Translations under genes and position numbers: made by a program | Shown: piece after piece, positions 25,598-34,809 of the stretch | How the letters are laid out: every line of letters begins with the position of its first letter | Position numbering within the stretch: the first letter of the stretch is position 1 | NCBI RefSeq assembly: GCF_900109045.1 | Contig: NZ_FNYL01000001.1 | Coordinates: 383,386-447,385, forward strand | Reading direction: 5' to 3' | Origin: Dyadobacter sp. SG02 | GTDB lineage: Bacteria > Bacteroidota > Bacteroidia > Cytophagales > Spirosomataceae | DNA: 64,000 nt | Notes under the pieces: model-generated | What the model saw: only the letters and a program-made list of their open reading frames with translations | Database searches by the model: none | Told to the model about the DNA's origin: nothing

Positions 25598-26230
25598 ATG
25601 AAAGCACTCCGGGCCGTTATAACCGCCGATATGGTCAATTCTACGCAGTTTTCACGCGAAGAATCGACTGCTTGGATGGAAGAAATGCTGGCTATTTTGC
25701 ATCAAAATCAGGCTTTCAAATGGGTGCTAAAACCCGAAATATATCGCGGTGACAGCTTTCAGGCGGTATTGAAAAACACCGATGAAGTAATGCGCATGTG
25801 CATCCTCGCCCGCGCATGTATGCGTAAGCACGCACCCAACGCGGATATGCGAATAGCCATCGGCATAGGCCATACCGAGCAGCTTACCGACCGTCCCGGC
25901 ACGTCCGACGGCGAAGCATTCAGGCTTTCGGGGCATTTGGCAGATACGATTCGCAGGCAGAAAGCGAGGATCGGCATTGCATTGCCCAGACCGTCGGAGC
26001 CTTTATCGGCGACACTGGATTTACTGGAAACCTTAATCGAAAGCTGGACATCCGCTCAAAGCCAGGTGATAGAAGCACTGCTGCAAGGCAAAAACGTAAC
26101 GCAGATCGCCGAAATGTTATCGATCAGCCAATCGGCGGCAAGCCAGCGGGTTACCTCGTCGAAGTGGTGGGCAATTGAAAGTTTTCTTGCTACCTTTCCG
26201 AAGCAATTATCACTATACACTAAACGCTAA
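25598..26230 (+). CDS. SatD-family protein with C-terminal helix-turn-helix
   Basis: 210 aa from the ATG at 25598 (an ATG at 25592 is also in frame but lies inside the last palindrome). The N-terminal part has ITADMVNST (9-17) and RGDSFQAVL (50-58), followed by MRIAIGIG, an arrangement reminiscent of the class III nucleotide cyclase fold. The C-terminus (about 155-190, VTQIAEMLSISQSAASQRV) is a clear HTH. The family matches SatD. It is coupled to the DUF3307 gene 6 bases downstream. It is probably a transcription factor with a ligand-sensing or degenerate cyclase domain; autoregulation through the palindromes is inferred. Confidence 0.82.
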   Translation: MKALRAVITADMVNSTQFSREESTAWMEEMLAILHQNQAFKWVLKPEIYRGDSFQAVLKNTDEVMRMCILARACMRKHAPNADMRIAIGIGHTEQLTDRPGTSDGEAFRLSGHLADTIRRQKARIGIALPRPSEPLSATLDLLETLIESWTSAQSQVIEALLQGKNVTQIAEMLSISQSAASQRVTSSKWWAIESFLATFPKQLSLYTKR

Positions 26231-26236
26231 ATCACT

Positions 26237-26992
26237 ATGACAGAATTTCTGCTGCTGTTGCTGGCACACGTTCTTGTAGATTTTTACTGGCAGCCTACCA
26301 AGTGGGTAACCGACAAAAAGGAGAAAAAATACAAATCCCGCTACCTGTATTTTCACATACTACTGGTCATAGTAGTATCATACATAGCCTTGCATCAATG
26401 GGAAAACCCGTTTCCTGCCATTGCACTAGGCATCGCACATGGAATGATCGATCTTGTAAAAATCTCATTCGACAAAAAGGGTTCTCTCACCTGGTTCATC
26501 GCCGATCAGGCGGCACATCTGGTTACCATTGCATTCACAGCACTTATCCTCACAAGTAACATATCTACTGGATTTGAAGCACTTACCGCCTGGCTCAACA
26601 CCCCCAAAACCCTGGCACAATTATCCGGCGCACTACTTTCGCTATCTCCCGTTTCATTTCTGGTAGGTATCCTCACCAAACCCTGGCGGGAAGAGCTCAG
26701 CAAACTCGCACCCGGGGCCGATGACAACCTCGCGAACGCCGGCCGTTGGATAGGTATGTCTGAGCGTTTGCTCATTTTCGCTTTCGTATTAGTCAATCAA
26801 TATTCGGCCATCGGCTTCCTCATCGCGGCCAAATCATTGCTGAGGTATAACGACAAGTCAACCGAACCTGGCATTCCGCCGGCATACATCAGCAAAAAAT
26901 CGGAGTACGTACTCGTGGGGACATTAATGAGTTACACCTGCGCGATTGCCGTCGCACTGGCCGTGCAGATGCTCAGCCAAAAATTTAAATAA
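26237..26992 (+). CDS. DUF3307 membrane protein
   Basis: 251 aa. The N-terminal DUF3307 block has LLAHVLVDFYWQPTKWVTDKK and a second His/Asp-bearing helix (GIAHGMIDLVKI), then WFIADQAAHL. About six membrane helices are predicted. Conserved His and Asp inside the membrane part suggest a metal site or enzyme, but no function is established. It starts 6 bases after satD; SatD and DUF3307 often occur together, so they act in one system. Confidence 0.85.
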   Translation: MTEFLLLLLAHVLVDFYWQPTKWVTDKKEKKYKSRYLYFHILLVIVVSYIALHQWENPFPAIALGIAHGMIDLVKISFDKKGSLTWFIADQAAHLVTIAFTALILTSNISTGFEALTAWLNTPKTLAQLSGALLSLSPVSFLVGILTKPWREELSKLAPGADDNLANAGRWIGMSERLLIFAFVLVNQYSAIGFLIAAKSLLRYNDKSTEPGIPPAYISKKSEYVLVGTLMSYTCAIAVALAVQMLSQKFK

Positions 26993-27051
26993 CCCCGTTA
27001 AACTTACCGCTCCTTTTTGCATCTAACCCGGGTATCTAAACTTTTTTGACC

Positions 27052-27414
27052 ATGAGGAAATCATTGCTGGCCATTTTATTGGCCTTTGTAAGCTTCACAA
27101 CCTTCGCGCAACGCGGCAACAACGCAACGCCCGAGCAACGCGCCGAAAACCAAACCAAAACTTTAACCGAAAACCTTAAACTTTCGGACGACCAGCAGAA
27201 GAAAGTATACGACCTCAGCCTCGTCCGGGCCAAGAAAATGCAGGAGTTACGGGACGCCCAGAACATGGACCGCGAGCAAATGCGGGCTTCGATGGAGACA
27301 TTCAACACCGAAATCTCCAAAATCCTGACCGTAGAGCAGCAGGAGAAGTACAAAACGATGCTCGAAGACCGGAGGAATAACCGTGGTGGCGGCGGAGGCG
27401 GTCCACGCAACTAA
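27052..27414 (+). CDS. small secreted helical protein (Spy/DUF4890-like)
   Basis: 120 aa from ATG 27052 (an upstream TTG at 27046 is ignored). A signal peptide (SLLAILLAFVSFTTFAQ) precedes a helical, charged body with TPEQRAENQTKTLTENLKLS and a repeat-like LTVEQQEKYKTML, resembling Spy/CpxP and DUF4890 periplasmic proteins. The tail is glycine-rich (RGGGGGGPRN). A periplasmic stress or chaperone-like role is a guess. Confidence 0.72.
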   Translation: MRKSLLAILLAFVSFTTFAQRGNNATPEQRAENQTKTLTENLKLSDDQQKKVYDLSLVRAKKMQELRDAQNMDREQMRASMETFNTEISKILTVEQQEKYKTMLEDRRNNRGGGGGGPRN

Positions 27415-27420
27415 CCGAAA

Positions 27421-27474
27421 CTTCATAACAAAACAGGCTGCCTCATTGACGAAGCAGCCTGTTTTGTTATGAAG
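27421..27474. terminator. long perfect inverted repeat, bidirectional terminator
   Basis: Perfect 21-base arms (27421-27441 and 27454-27474) around a 12-base loop, with the central GC-rich part GGCTGC/GCAGCC followed by T-rich sequence on both strands. It sits between the convergent DUF4890-like and Uma2 genes. Confidence 0.85.
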
Positions 27475-27492
27475 CAGAAAATATTGAATGTT

Positions 27493-28074
27493 CTAAATCA
27501 CACCTTCCTCCTTCAAAAGATCATTCAGGCAAAATTGATAATCATCAAAAACCGGTACTGATTCTTCCCATCCGTAAACAGACCATTCTTTTGATCGGTC
27601 AATAACCATTATTTTACGGTTATCAGTCAATACCCAGATTACCCGCTCCGTACCGAACCCAATCATCTTTTCGCTCTTGCGGAACATGTAGTCTTTGTCC
27701 TCGGGAAAATGATCCCCTTCGATTTTTATGTCAATTTCGATAGCCACTTTCGGCGGCACATCTGGATACTTTTTTGAGAAAACATCCTTGATTAATGCCT
27801 TATCAAAAATAGCCACATCGTTAGCAAGGTTATTACCGAGTGACACGTGGAGACCAACTTCACCAGACACTATCCAATACGGTTTTCCTGCCAGTAGTTG
27901 ATTTACAAATGAACCCAAAATTGAGATGATCAACCCTTGTAAAAAACTACAACCCATAACTTCTTCCGGAGACAAATTGTTTTCCAACACTTTCTTGTAA
28001 CCCTTTCTGTAAAGAGGGCGTCCGTCGAGTTCTTCGAAGATCAAGCTAGCAGGAATCGTCTCGGTGAGTATCAT
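27493..28074 (-). CDS. Uma2-family (DUF820) endonuclease-like protein
   Basis: 193 aa, PD-(D/E)xK-type Uma2 fold. Conserved features are the DVAIFDKAL segment, VAIEIDIK near 118-125 (the E-x-D/K core) and the C-terminal GTERVIWVLTDNRKIMV. The family is abundant in Bacteroidota and cyanobacteria and has no settled function. A second member lies at 40696-41220, only weakly similar. No mobile element flanks it. Confidence 0.85.
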   Translation of the reverse strand: MILTETIPASLIFEELDGRPLYRKGYKKVLENNLSPEEVMGCSFLQGLIISILGSFVNQLLAGKPYWIVSGEVGLHVSLGNNLANDVAIFDKALIKDVFSKKYPDVPPKVAIEIDIKIEGDHFPEDKDYMFRKSEKMIGFGTERVIWVLTDNRKIMVIDRSKEWSVYGWEESVPVFDDYQFCLNDLLKEEGVI

Positions 28075-28134
28075 GGTTTTTCCAATTGGCTTCTAAACAA
28101 ATATAACGAATTTCAGCCCAACTCAAAATCACCC

Positions 28135-29730
28135 TTAAAGCGCCATTTCCGTCTTAAATTCCGATGTGAAATGGAAGTGGATGGCCGGGTTGTTTTCGCG
28201 GTTCATGCGGATCATCCATTCGGATTCGGCGAGGAAAACCGGGTTGCGGTCCTTGTCGTAAGCGATTTGGTTGCCTTTGAGGCGGATAAACTGGTCCATG
28301 GCCGGCTTTTCGTCGGCCGTGAGCCAACAGGCACGTGAGATATTCATCGGTACCCAGCGGCATTTTGCGCCATATTCGTGTTCGAGGCGGTATTGGATTA
28401 CATCGAATTGAAGTTCTCCAACGGTACCTACGACTTTTCTATTGCCGAGGTCGAGTGTGAAGAGCTGCGCAACACCTTCGTCGGTCAACTGCTGAATACC
28501 CTTTTCCAGTTGTTTGGATTTCATCGGGTCCATATTGATCAGCTCCTTGAAAATTTCAGGCGAGAAGCTTGGGATACCGGAGAATTGCAGATTTTCGCCT
28601 TCGGTCAATGTATCCCCGATTTTGAAGTTACCTGTATCATAAAGTCCTACCACATCACCCGGGAAACCTTCTTCCATCACGCTCTTATCCGAAGCCATGA
28701 ATGTGAACGGGCTTGAAAAGCGGACTTCCTTGCCTAGGCGAACGTGTTTATAGAATTTACCCCTTTCAAATTTACCCGAGCAAATGCGCAGGAAAGCAAT
28801 GCGGTCGCGGTGGCGGGGGTCGAGGTTGGCGTGGATTTTAAATACAAAACCGGTGAATTTCGGCTCGGTAGGCTCCACTTCACGTACGTCTGTGGGACGC
28901 GGCTGCGGGATAGGCGAAATGTCGCAGAATGTATCCAGCAACTCTTTGATACCGAAGTTATTGATCGCGCTACCGAAGAACACCGGGGCGAGCTGACCTT
29001 TCTGATATGCTTCCTCCGAGAATACGTCGTAAACACCCTCCACGAGCTCCACGTCCTCCGTCAACTGATCGGCATCTTTTTCTCCAAGCAGCTCCGAAAG
29101 GTTTTCATCGTCAAGGTTCACTTTGGCAACGTCGCTTTCAATTTTGGTTTTATTGATTTTAAAGAAATACAGCATTTGTTCGTACAAGCTGTAAACGCCT
29201 TTAAAATTGGCTCCCATATTGATAGGCCAGGTAAGCGGGCGAACGCGGATGTTTAGCTTGCTTTCCAGCTCGTCGAGCAACTCGAACGGGTTCTGGCCTT
29301 CGCGGTCGAGCTTGTTGATGAACACGATCACAGGCGTGTTACGCATGCGGCAAACTTCCATCAAACGCTCGGTTTGCTCTTCGACGCCCTTCACGCAGTC
29401 AACTACGAGAATTACGCTGTCCACGGCAGTCAATGTGCGGTAAGTATCTTCGGCAAAATCCTTGTGGCCCGGTGTATCGAGGATGTTAATGAGCAAATCT
29501 TTATACTCAAATGTCATTACCGACGTCGCGACCGAGATACCACGCTGCTTCTCGATCTCCATAAAGTCGGAAGTCGCGGTCTTCTTGATCTTGTTGGACT
29601 TTACCGCACCTGCCGTCTGGATCGCCCCACCGAAAAGGAGCAACTTTTCGGTCAATGTGGTTTTCCCGGCATCGGGGTGGCTGATGATCGCAAACGTGCG
29701 GCGTTTCTTAATTTCCTGTAAATTACTCAT
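28135..29730 (-). CDS. prfC: peptide chain release factor 3
   Basis: 531 aa, full length for RF3. The GTPase motifs are intact: G1 [14 protein letters not shown]3 DTPGHKDF and G4 NKLD, with the family segment [11 protein letters not shown] between them. The C-terminal half carries the RF3-specific domains, ending near [23 protein letters not shown] blocks. It recycles RF1 and RF2 from ribosomes after termination. A candidate -7 element lies 43 bases upstream. Confidence 0.95.
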   Translation of the reverse strand: MSNLQEIKKRRTFAIISHPDAGKTTLTEKLLLFGGAIQTAGAVKSNKIKKTATSDFMEIEKQRGISVATSVMTFEYKDLLINILDTPGHKDFAEDTYRTLTAVDSVILVVDCVKGVEEQTERLMEVCRMRNTPVIVFINKLDREGQNPFELLDELESKLNIRVRPLTWPINMGANFKGVYSLYEQMLYFFKINKTKIESDVAKVNLDDENLSELLGEKDADQLTEDVELVEGVYDVFSEEAYQKGQLAPVFFGSAINNFGIKELLDTFCDISPIPQPRPTDVREVEPTEPKFTGFVFKIHANLDPRHRDRIAFLRICSGKFERGKFYKHVRLGKEVRFSSPFTFMASDKSVMEEGFPGDVVGLYDTGNFKIGDTLTEGENLQFSGIPSFSPEIFKELINMDPMKSKQLEKGIQQLTDEGVAQLFTLDLGNRKVVGTVGELQFDVIQYRLEHEYGAKCRWVPMNISRACWLTADEKPAMDQFIRLKGNQIAYDKDRNPVFLAESEWMIRMNRENNPAIHFHFTSEFKTEMAL

Positions 29731-29772
29731 ATATGCCTGGCAGCGAGTGCCAATGATTGGTCAAAATTTGCG

Positions 29773-29780
29773 CAAAGATA
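29773..29780 (-). promoter_or_regulatory. candidate -7 element of prfC
   Basis: On the minus strand TATCTTTG matches TAnnTTTG exactly, 43 bases before the prfC start. No -33 TTG is seen because the upstream stretch is the ppa terminator. Confidence 0.42.
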
Positions 29781-29786
29781 CGAATT

Positions 29787-29816
29787 AAAAAAAGCCGCCC
29801 CTAGCAGGAGCGGCTC
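29787..29816 (-). terminator. intrinsic terminator after ppa
   Basis: On the minus strand the AGCCGCTCC/GGGGCGGCT stem with a short loop is followed by seven T, 35 bases after the pyrophosphatase stop. It separates ppa from prfC. Confidence 0.85.
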
Positions 29817-29850
29817 TAAATTCCGTCGGTAGACGTAGGTATGCGTCGGC

Positions 29851-30462
29851 TCAATAATAAGAATGCTTGTAATCTTCTACCGATGTAAGGATCACTTCGT
29901 GTGCTTCTTCTCTGCCATAAACATTGGTGATTTCGATATGCGCCTTCTCGCCGGGCAGGTTTTTGTAAGTCAGGAAGTAGTGTTTCAAACGCTCCACGAT
30001 ACCATCCGGCAACTCACTAAGGTCGCTGTACTGGCCGTAAACTTCGTCACCTTTCAAAACCGCGATAATCTTGTCATCTGCCTCTCCGCCGTCAATCAGA
30101 CGGATACCGCCGATAGGCTTCGCCTCGCACATGATGTTACCATGCGAAATGATTTTCTCGCACAATACGATGATATCCAGCGGGTCACCATCGCCTTCGG
30201 TCACATCGCGACCGGAACGTTCCCGCGCCAATGCCGCGATTTTATCCGCGCAATAGGTTTTGGGGATGAAGCCGTACAATGCAGGAACGATGTTCGAATA
30301 TTTCTGAGGGCGGTCGATTTTGAGGTAACCGGTGGCCTTGTCAATTTCGTATTTTACGGTATCGGTAGGAACAATCTCAATAAATGCAGTCACTAGTTCG
30401 GGTGCCTTGTCACCCATTGGAATTCCGTGCCACGGATGTGCTTTGTGTACGTTAGCGATCAT
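29851..30462 (-). CDS. ppa: inorganic pyrophosphatase, family I
   Basis: 203 aa. The family I signature DGDPLDIIVL (about 92-101) is present, with conserved Glu/Lys/Tyr around VKYEIDKATGYLKIDRP and IPKTYC. It hydrolyses pyrophosphate in the cytoplasm with Mg2+. A canonical length and intact motifs make the call firm. It is a single gene closed by a terminator. Confidence 0.93.
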   Translation of the reverse strand: MIANVHKAHPWHGIPMGDKAPELVTAFIEIVPTDTVKYEIDKATGYLKIDRPQKYSNIVPALYGFIPKTYCADKIAALARERSGRDVTEGDGDPLDIIVLCEKIISHGNIMCEAKPIGGIRLIDGGEADDKIIAVLKGDEVYGQYSDLSELPDGIVERLKHYFLTYKNLPGEKAHIEITNVYGREEAHEVILTSVEDYKHSYY

Positions 30463-30522
30463 TAGTTGTGTAATAGGTAATAACTTAAAACTTAAATTTC
30501 GTTGAATACTGATCTTGATTTC

Positions 30523-31494
30523 TTACAATCCTGCCTTTTCGGCAATCGTGTAATCCCCTGTCTTTGAAACAGATTGCTTCACAAACAATTCACCCAAAAA
30601 TCCTGCGAGAAATAATTGAGAACCTACCATAATCGCTACGAGTGCCAGAAAGAACAGCGGGTTTTCTGTAACATTCCGGTAGGGTAATAAATTGTAAATG
30701 TTATATATCTTTTTCCCGATAAGCCAAACAGCTATAAGGCTTCCAAGAAAAAACATAAGGGTTCCCAGACTGCCAAACAAATGCATGGGTCTTCGTCCAA
30801 ACTTATTCACAAAGGCGATCGAAAGCAAATCCAGGAAGCCAAAAATGAACCGCTCGAGACCGAATTTTGTGTGACCGTATTTGCGCGCCCTGTGCTGCAC
30901 TACCTTCTCCCCTATCTTCGCAAAACCATTCCATTTCGCGATCACCGGAATATAGCGGTGCATCTCCCCGTAAATGGTGATATTCTTGACGACCTCCCTG
31001 CGGTAAGCTTTCAAACCACAATTAAAATCATGCAAATAAACCCCTGAAATACCGCGGGTAGCAGCATTAAAGAGTTTGGTAGGGATTGTTTTCGTAATCG
31101 GGTCGTAACGCTTCTTTTTCCAGCCGGAAATCAGGTCGTAGCGGTCGTTGACGATCATGCTGTACAATTCCGGGATCTCGTCGGGACTATCCTGCAAATC
31201 AGCGTCCATCGTGATTATCACATTACCCTTCACTGCCTGGAAACCGGTTTGCAATGCGGCTGTCTTCCCGTAATTCCGCACAAAACGCATTCCCCGTACA
31301 TTTGGATTTTCCTGCGAAAGCCGTTCGATCACTTCCCAGGAGCGATCTTTGCTACCGTCATCCATAAAAAGCACTTCATAGGTGAAATGATTCTCATCCA
31401 TAACCCTCGCAATCCACTCGCAGAGCTCAGGAAGCGACTCTTCTTCATTATAAAGCGGGATAACAACAGAAATCTGAATAGCTTGGTCGGTCAT
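30523..31494 (-). CDS. GT2 glycosyltransferase with two C-terminal membrane helices (GtrB/DPM-like)
   Basis: 323 aa from the ATG at 31494; an upstream ATG (31536) would add 14 residues before the conserved strand. GT-A core: VVIPLYNEEESLP near residue 8, DDGSKDRSWEV and the metal site TMDADLQDSPDE. Two membrane helices at about 225-255 and 275-300 fit the family that moves a sugar onto undecaprenyl phosphate. It resembles the GT2 half of the fusion at 48236-50230. The acceptor pathway is not evident from the neighbours. Confidence 0.88.
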   Translation of the reverse strand: MTDQAIQISVVIPLYNEEESLPELCEWIARVMDENHFTYEVLFMDDGSKDRSWEVIERLSQENPNVRGMRFVRNYGKTAALQTGFQAVKGNVIITMDADLQDSPDEIPELYSMIVNDRYDLISGWKKKRYDPITKTIPTKLFNAATRGISGVYLHDFNCGLKAYRREVVKNITIYGEMHRYIPVIAKWNGFAKIGEKVVQHRARKYGHTKFGLERFIFGFLDLLSIAFVNKFGRRPMHLFGSLGTLMFFLGSLIAVWLIGKKIYNIYNLLPYRNVTENPLFFLALVAIMVGSQLFLAGFLGELFVKQSVSKTGDYTIAEKAGL

Positions 31495-31554
31495 GTACGG
31501 TTTCAGTGACAATGCTTTGCCGGTAATTTGCCGCAAAGTTCGTGTTTTTCCTGA

Positions 31555-32277
31555 TCAAAATTTCAAATAAAAAGCTTTTAGCAACTCTCTGAAACGCGGA
31601 TTGTGGGTTATGCCGTCTGTTTCATAAATGTACAGATCAGGTTCAACATGCACATTATGAGCAAATTCGGAGCGTTGGAACAACATCAATAACCGAAATG
31701 CTTTTTTATCTTCCTGATGAAACAATGTCAGTTTGCGCGTAAGTTTCCAGCCGCCTTGTTCTGCTTTCTCGGCAAAGCGCTCCCCCTCGTCAACCGGAAA
31801 AAGAATGTTGAATTTTCCCTCCGGTTTCAACAGCCGCTCGATAGCCGCGAGCAATTCCTCAAAATCAAGGGATTTGGCGTGATGGGCGATATTCTTCTTA
31901 TCGATCGGTGAAAGCAGGTCCGATTGAAAGAATGGCGGATTCGTAATGATCACATCGTATTGATGCTCCGAGATAAACTCCTGCACCGCCGAATGGAATA
32001 GCGTAATGCGGTCGTGAAACGGGCTTTGCTCCACGTTTTCACCGGCCTGGTAGAATGCCTCCGCATCGATTTCAACCGCGTCGATCATCGCGTACGTATT
32101 ACGTTGCGCGACCATCAGTGATAGCAGGCCCGTTCCGGCGCCGATATCGAGAATGCGGTCGGCGTCCTCTACCTCCGCCCACGCGCCCAATACACAGGCG
32201 TCGGTACATACTTTCATCGCGCACTGATCCTGCCGGACAGTGAATTGTTTGAACCGGAAATGAGCGTTACGGGGCAT
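31555..32277 (-). CDS. trmN6: tRNA1(Val) (adenine37-N6)-methyltransferase family protein
   Basis: 240 aa. The SAM-binding motif I DIGAGTGLLSLMVAQ (about 43-57) and the N6-adenine motif NPPFF (about 112-116) are both present, and the N-terminus FRFKQFTVRQDQCAMKVCTD is characteristic of YfiC/TrmN6. It would methylate A37 of tRNA1(Val). It lies 8 bases downstream of the RNase H gene and is probably co-transcribed. Confidence 0.87.
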   Translation of the reverse strand: MPRNAHFRFKQFTVRQDQCAMKVCTDACVLGAWAEVEDADRILDIGAGTGLLSLMVAQRNTYAMIDAVEIDAEAFYQAGENVEQSPFHDRITLFHSAVQEFISEHQYDVIITNPPFFQSDLLSPIDKKNIAHHAKSLDFEELLAAIERLLKPEGKFNILFPVDEGERFAEKAEQGGWKLTRKLTLFHQEDKKAFRLLMLFQRSEFAHNVHVEPDLYIYETDGITHNPRFRELLKAFYLKF

Positions 32278-32285
32278 ATTATGGT

Positions 32286-32915
32286 CTATTTTCTTCCAAA
32301 ATCAGCCGGATTCTCTCCCCAATACTCCGTCTCCCATTTCAATATCCTGTTGGGGTAAGTGTTCGTTGCGAGCCAGCGTTCGGCGCGTTGCAACATTTCA
32401 AAAAGCGGCTTGTTCCGAGGGGTCAAAGCCAGCTTGGTATTCGCGTGTTTTTTCTTGATCCAGGCCATTGCGGTCTTGGAATCGGTGTAAATGGGTAAAT
32501 CGCTTTCCTTCTTTTGCAAATAGGCCAGTGCGTGCACGATCGCCAGAAACTCGCCGATGTTATTGGTACCGTCTTTAAATGGTCCTTGCAGGAAAATACG
32601 GTCCCCGGTGGCGTAATACACACCCTGGTACTCCATATCGCCGGTAGCGGTATTCCACGCCGCATCGACGGCAATGCTGTTTTTGATCGGTCGACCTACA
32701 TTAGCAGGCGGCTCCTGCACAGCTGGTTTGGAATCCTTTTTAGCCACAAACTCCCAGTAATTCCGCTGAATAGCGGCCTCTGCCTCCTGCAAAGAATCAA
32801 AAGACTTATAGCGCGCATCCTCGAAGCCCTTGATCTGCGCTTCGCATTCCTTCCAATCCGTAAAAACACCGGTTTTCCGGCCTTGCCAGACGACGTAGTA
32901 TTTGGTCTTTTTCAA
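32286..32915 (-). CDS. viroplasmin-type ribonuclease H
   Basis: 209 aa if started at the TTG at 32915 (product LKKTKYYVVWQGRKTG with Met first). An N-terminal viroplasmin/RNase H1 hybrid-binding domain (1-45) is followed by an RNase H domain with acidic residues in AVDAAW, NIGEFLA, YTDSKTA and a final NPAD. It removes RNA from RNA-DNA hybrids. An ATG at 32981 is in frame, but the extra residues are encoded by octamer repeat DNA and are unlike the family. Confidence in the start is moderate. Confidence 0.85.
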   Translation of the reverse strand: MKKTKYYVVWQGRKTGVFTDWKECEAQIKGFEDARYKSFDSLQEAEAAIQRNYWEFVAKKDSKPAVQEPPANVGRPIKNSIAVDAAWNTATGDMEYQGVYYATGDRIFLQGPFKDGTNNIGEFLAIVHALAYLQKKESDLPIYTDSKTAMAWIKKKHANTKLALTPRNKPLFEMLQRAERWLATNTYPNRILKWETEYWGENPADFGRK

Positions 32916-32928
32916 TGTTGAATGACTG

Positions 32929-33010
32929 AATTTTGAATGAGTGAATGAGTGAATGAGTGAATAAAAATTAAGACCATTCACTCATTCGCTCATTGACTCA
33001 TTCACTCATT
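32929..33010. repeat. octamer repeat pair forming an inverted repeat
   Basis: Three to four units of GAATGAGT (32935-32962) are followed after about 13 bases by imperfect units of ATTCACTC (32976-33010), the reverse complement. The block forms a long imperfect hairpin between pepT and the RNase H gene. Its 8-base period is not a multiple of three. Confidence 0.8.
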
Positions 33011-33017
33011 AATGTAT

Positions 33018-34256
33018 TCACAACTTACTTTCCGCCCACACAGCGGCCAACTCCACAATCACCTCCACCGCCTTCTCCATATCCTGCACCGATACCCATT
33101 CCAGTTTGGAATGAAAAGCGTGTTCGCCGGCGAAGATGTTCGGGCATGGGAGGCCCATGAATGAAAGCCGCGAGCCGTCGGTACCGCCGCGGATGCTGCG
33201 CTGGATCGGATTCAGCCCTACCCTTTTCATCGCTTCCAAAGCATTCTGTATCACTTCCGGATGTTGATCAAGTATTTCTTTCATGTTCCGGTACTGCTCC
33301 TGGACTTTGAATTCGGCGGAAGAATTGGGATAACCTTTCAAAACATCTTCCATAATGCTTTTCAGCAATGCCTCTTTCCCGTGCAGACCAGCAACGGTGA
33401 AATCGCGGATAATGAAGCTCAAAACAGCCTTTTCCTGAATGCCTTCCATTTGAACCGGATGGATAAAACCTTCCTTATCCTCCGTAGTTTCGGGCGAAAG
33501 TTTGTCCTTAGGAAGCCGCGCCAATATTTCGGCGGCGATCTTCAATGCATTTTCCAGCTTGCCAATCGCATACCCCGGATGTGTGCTCACACCGTGAATC
33601 GTAATCTTAACTCCATCAGCAGAAAACGTCTCGTCTTCCAATGTACCAATGGCTTCACCGTCGACGGTATAGCCGAAATCGGCACCCAGCTTTTGCAAAT
33701 CGACCTTTTCTGTGCCTCTTCCTACTTCCTCGTCGGGTGTGAAAAGGATTTTAATATCGCCGTGTTTAATCTGCGGATTAGCAAGCAAGTATTCGGCAGC
33801 CGCCATAATTTCGGCGACACCCGCCTTATTATCAGCCCCCAGTAATGTGGTACCGCTGGCAGTAACAATGTCGTTTCCAATCTGCTGGTCGAGATCATGC
33901 AGCTCCGTTATCCGCAAAACCTGTGAATGATCGTCCGGCAGGATAATATCCGAACCGTCCCAGTTCCGATGAACGATTGGTTTCACATTTTCCCCCGTAA
34001 CATCCGGCGAAGTATCCACGTGCGAGCAGAAACAAATGACGGGAACGTCCTTTCTGTCGGAATTGGAAGGGATCGTCGCGTACACGTACCCGTGCGCATC
34101 CACATGCGCGTCCGCGACGCCGAGCGCACGCAACTCTTCCGCAAGCAGATTACTCAGGTTACGCTGTTTGGCGGTGCTGGGGAATGTCTCCGAATTAGGG
34201 TCCGATTGCGTGTCGATTCGCACATAACGCAGAAATCGTTCAAGAACAGAGCTCAT
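33018..34256 (-). CDS. pepT: peptidase T (tripeptide aminopeptidase)
   Basis: 412 aa, matching the roughly 408 aa of characterised PepT. M20 zinc ligands are evident: CSHVDTSPD, LLGADNKAG, TPDEEVGRG, the VDGEAIG Asp and the C-terminal GEHAFHSK His. RGGTDGSRLSFMG is also typical. It cleaves N-terminal residues from tripeptides in the cytoplasm. The upstream neighbour (MazG-like) ends 31 bases before it, so a shared transcript is possible. Confidence 0.94.
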   Translation of the reverse strand: MSSVLERFLRYVRIDTQSDPNSETFPSTAKQRNLSNLLAEELRALGVADAHVDAHGYVYATIPSNSDRKDVPVICFCSHVDTSPDVTGENVKPIVHRNWDGSDIILPDDHSQVLRITELHDLDQQIGNDIVTASGTTLLGADNKAGVAEIMAAAEYLLANPQIKHGDIKILFTPDEEVGRGTEKVDLQKLGADFGYTVDGEAIGTLEDETFSADGVKITIHGVSTHPGYAIGKLENALKIAAEILARLPKDKLSPETTEDKEGFIHPVQMEGIQEKAVLSFIIRDFTVAGLHGKEALLKSIMEDVLKGYPNSSAEFKVQEQYRNMKEILDQHPEVIQNALEAMKRVGLNPIQRSIRGGTDGSRLSFMGLPCPNIFAGEHAFHSKLEWVSVQDMEKAVEVIVELAAVWAESKL

Positions 34257-34287
34257 AATGAGTCGATTGAAGTTTTTTGAATTTCGA

Positions 34288-34752
34288 TTAGCCGATGATA
34301 GACGAGAGGTCCGCTGGCGAGTAATTGATATTCTTCAAAGTCTTGTCGTCGGCGGTGCGGTATACCAGATATTTGCCATTATCTTCTTTGAAATAGCATT
34401 CGGTACCTTTTGCCTGGTAATGCGCCACAGTCGCCTCGGCCTCTTCGACGGAGTTGCAGGCCTTGGACATATTCGAACGCTGCACTTCGTCGAACAATGT
34501 CCGGAACTTCTCGCCCAGCCCGAATTCCAGCACCGCACCGGAAAGTACATATTGCAGGTCGCAAAGCGCGTCGGCCACTTCCACAATGTCCTTTTCGAGG
34601 ATCGCAACTTCCAGCTCCTTCAATTCCTCGGCCAGCAATGCCACGCGCAGGCGGCTTCTCTCTTCGGAGGGGATCGTCGGCGTTTCCAGGATCGGGTGTT
34701 TGAAAGTTCTGTGAAAATCCGCGACTTGATTAAGGCTATCCAGTTGTTGCAT
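34288..34752 (-). CDS. MazG-like nucleoside triphosphate pyrophosphohydrolase
   Basis: 154 aa, all-alpha NTP-PPase/PRA-PH fold. The metal-binding pattern EELKELEVAI followed by EVADALCDLQYV (ExxE, then ExxD spacing) is intact. It resembles the stand-alone nucleoside triphosphate pyrophosphohydrolases rather than HisE. It probably clears non-canonical nucleotides. Substrate unknown. Confidence 0.82.
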   Translation of the reverse strand: MQQLDSLNQVADFHRTFKHPILETPTIPSEERSRLRVALLAEELKELEVAILEKDIVEVADALCDLQYVLSGAVLEFGLGEKFRTLFDEVQRSNMSKACNSVEEAEATVAHYQAKGTECYFKEDNGKYLVYRTADDKTLKNINYSPADLSSIIG

Positions 34753-34809
34753 TGTTATAATTGATTTAAAAATTGGTCTTGAATAAAAAATAACCCCGTT
34801 TACGATGGT

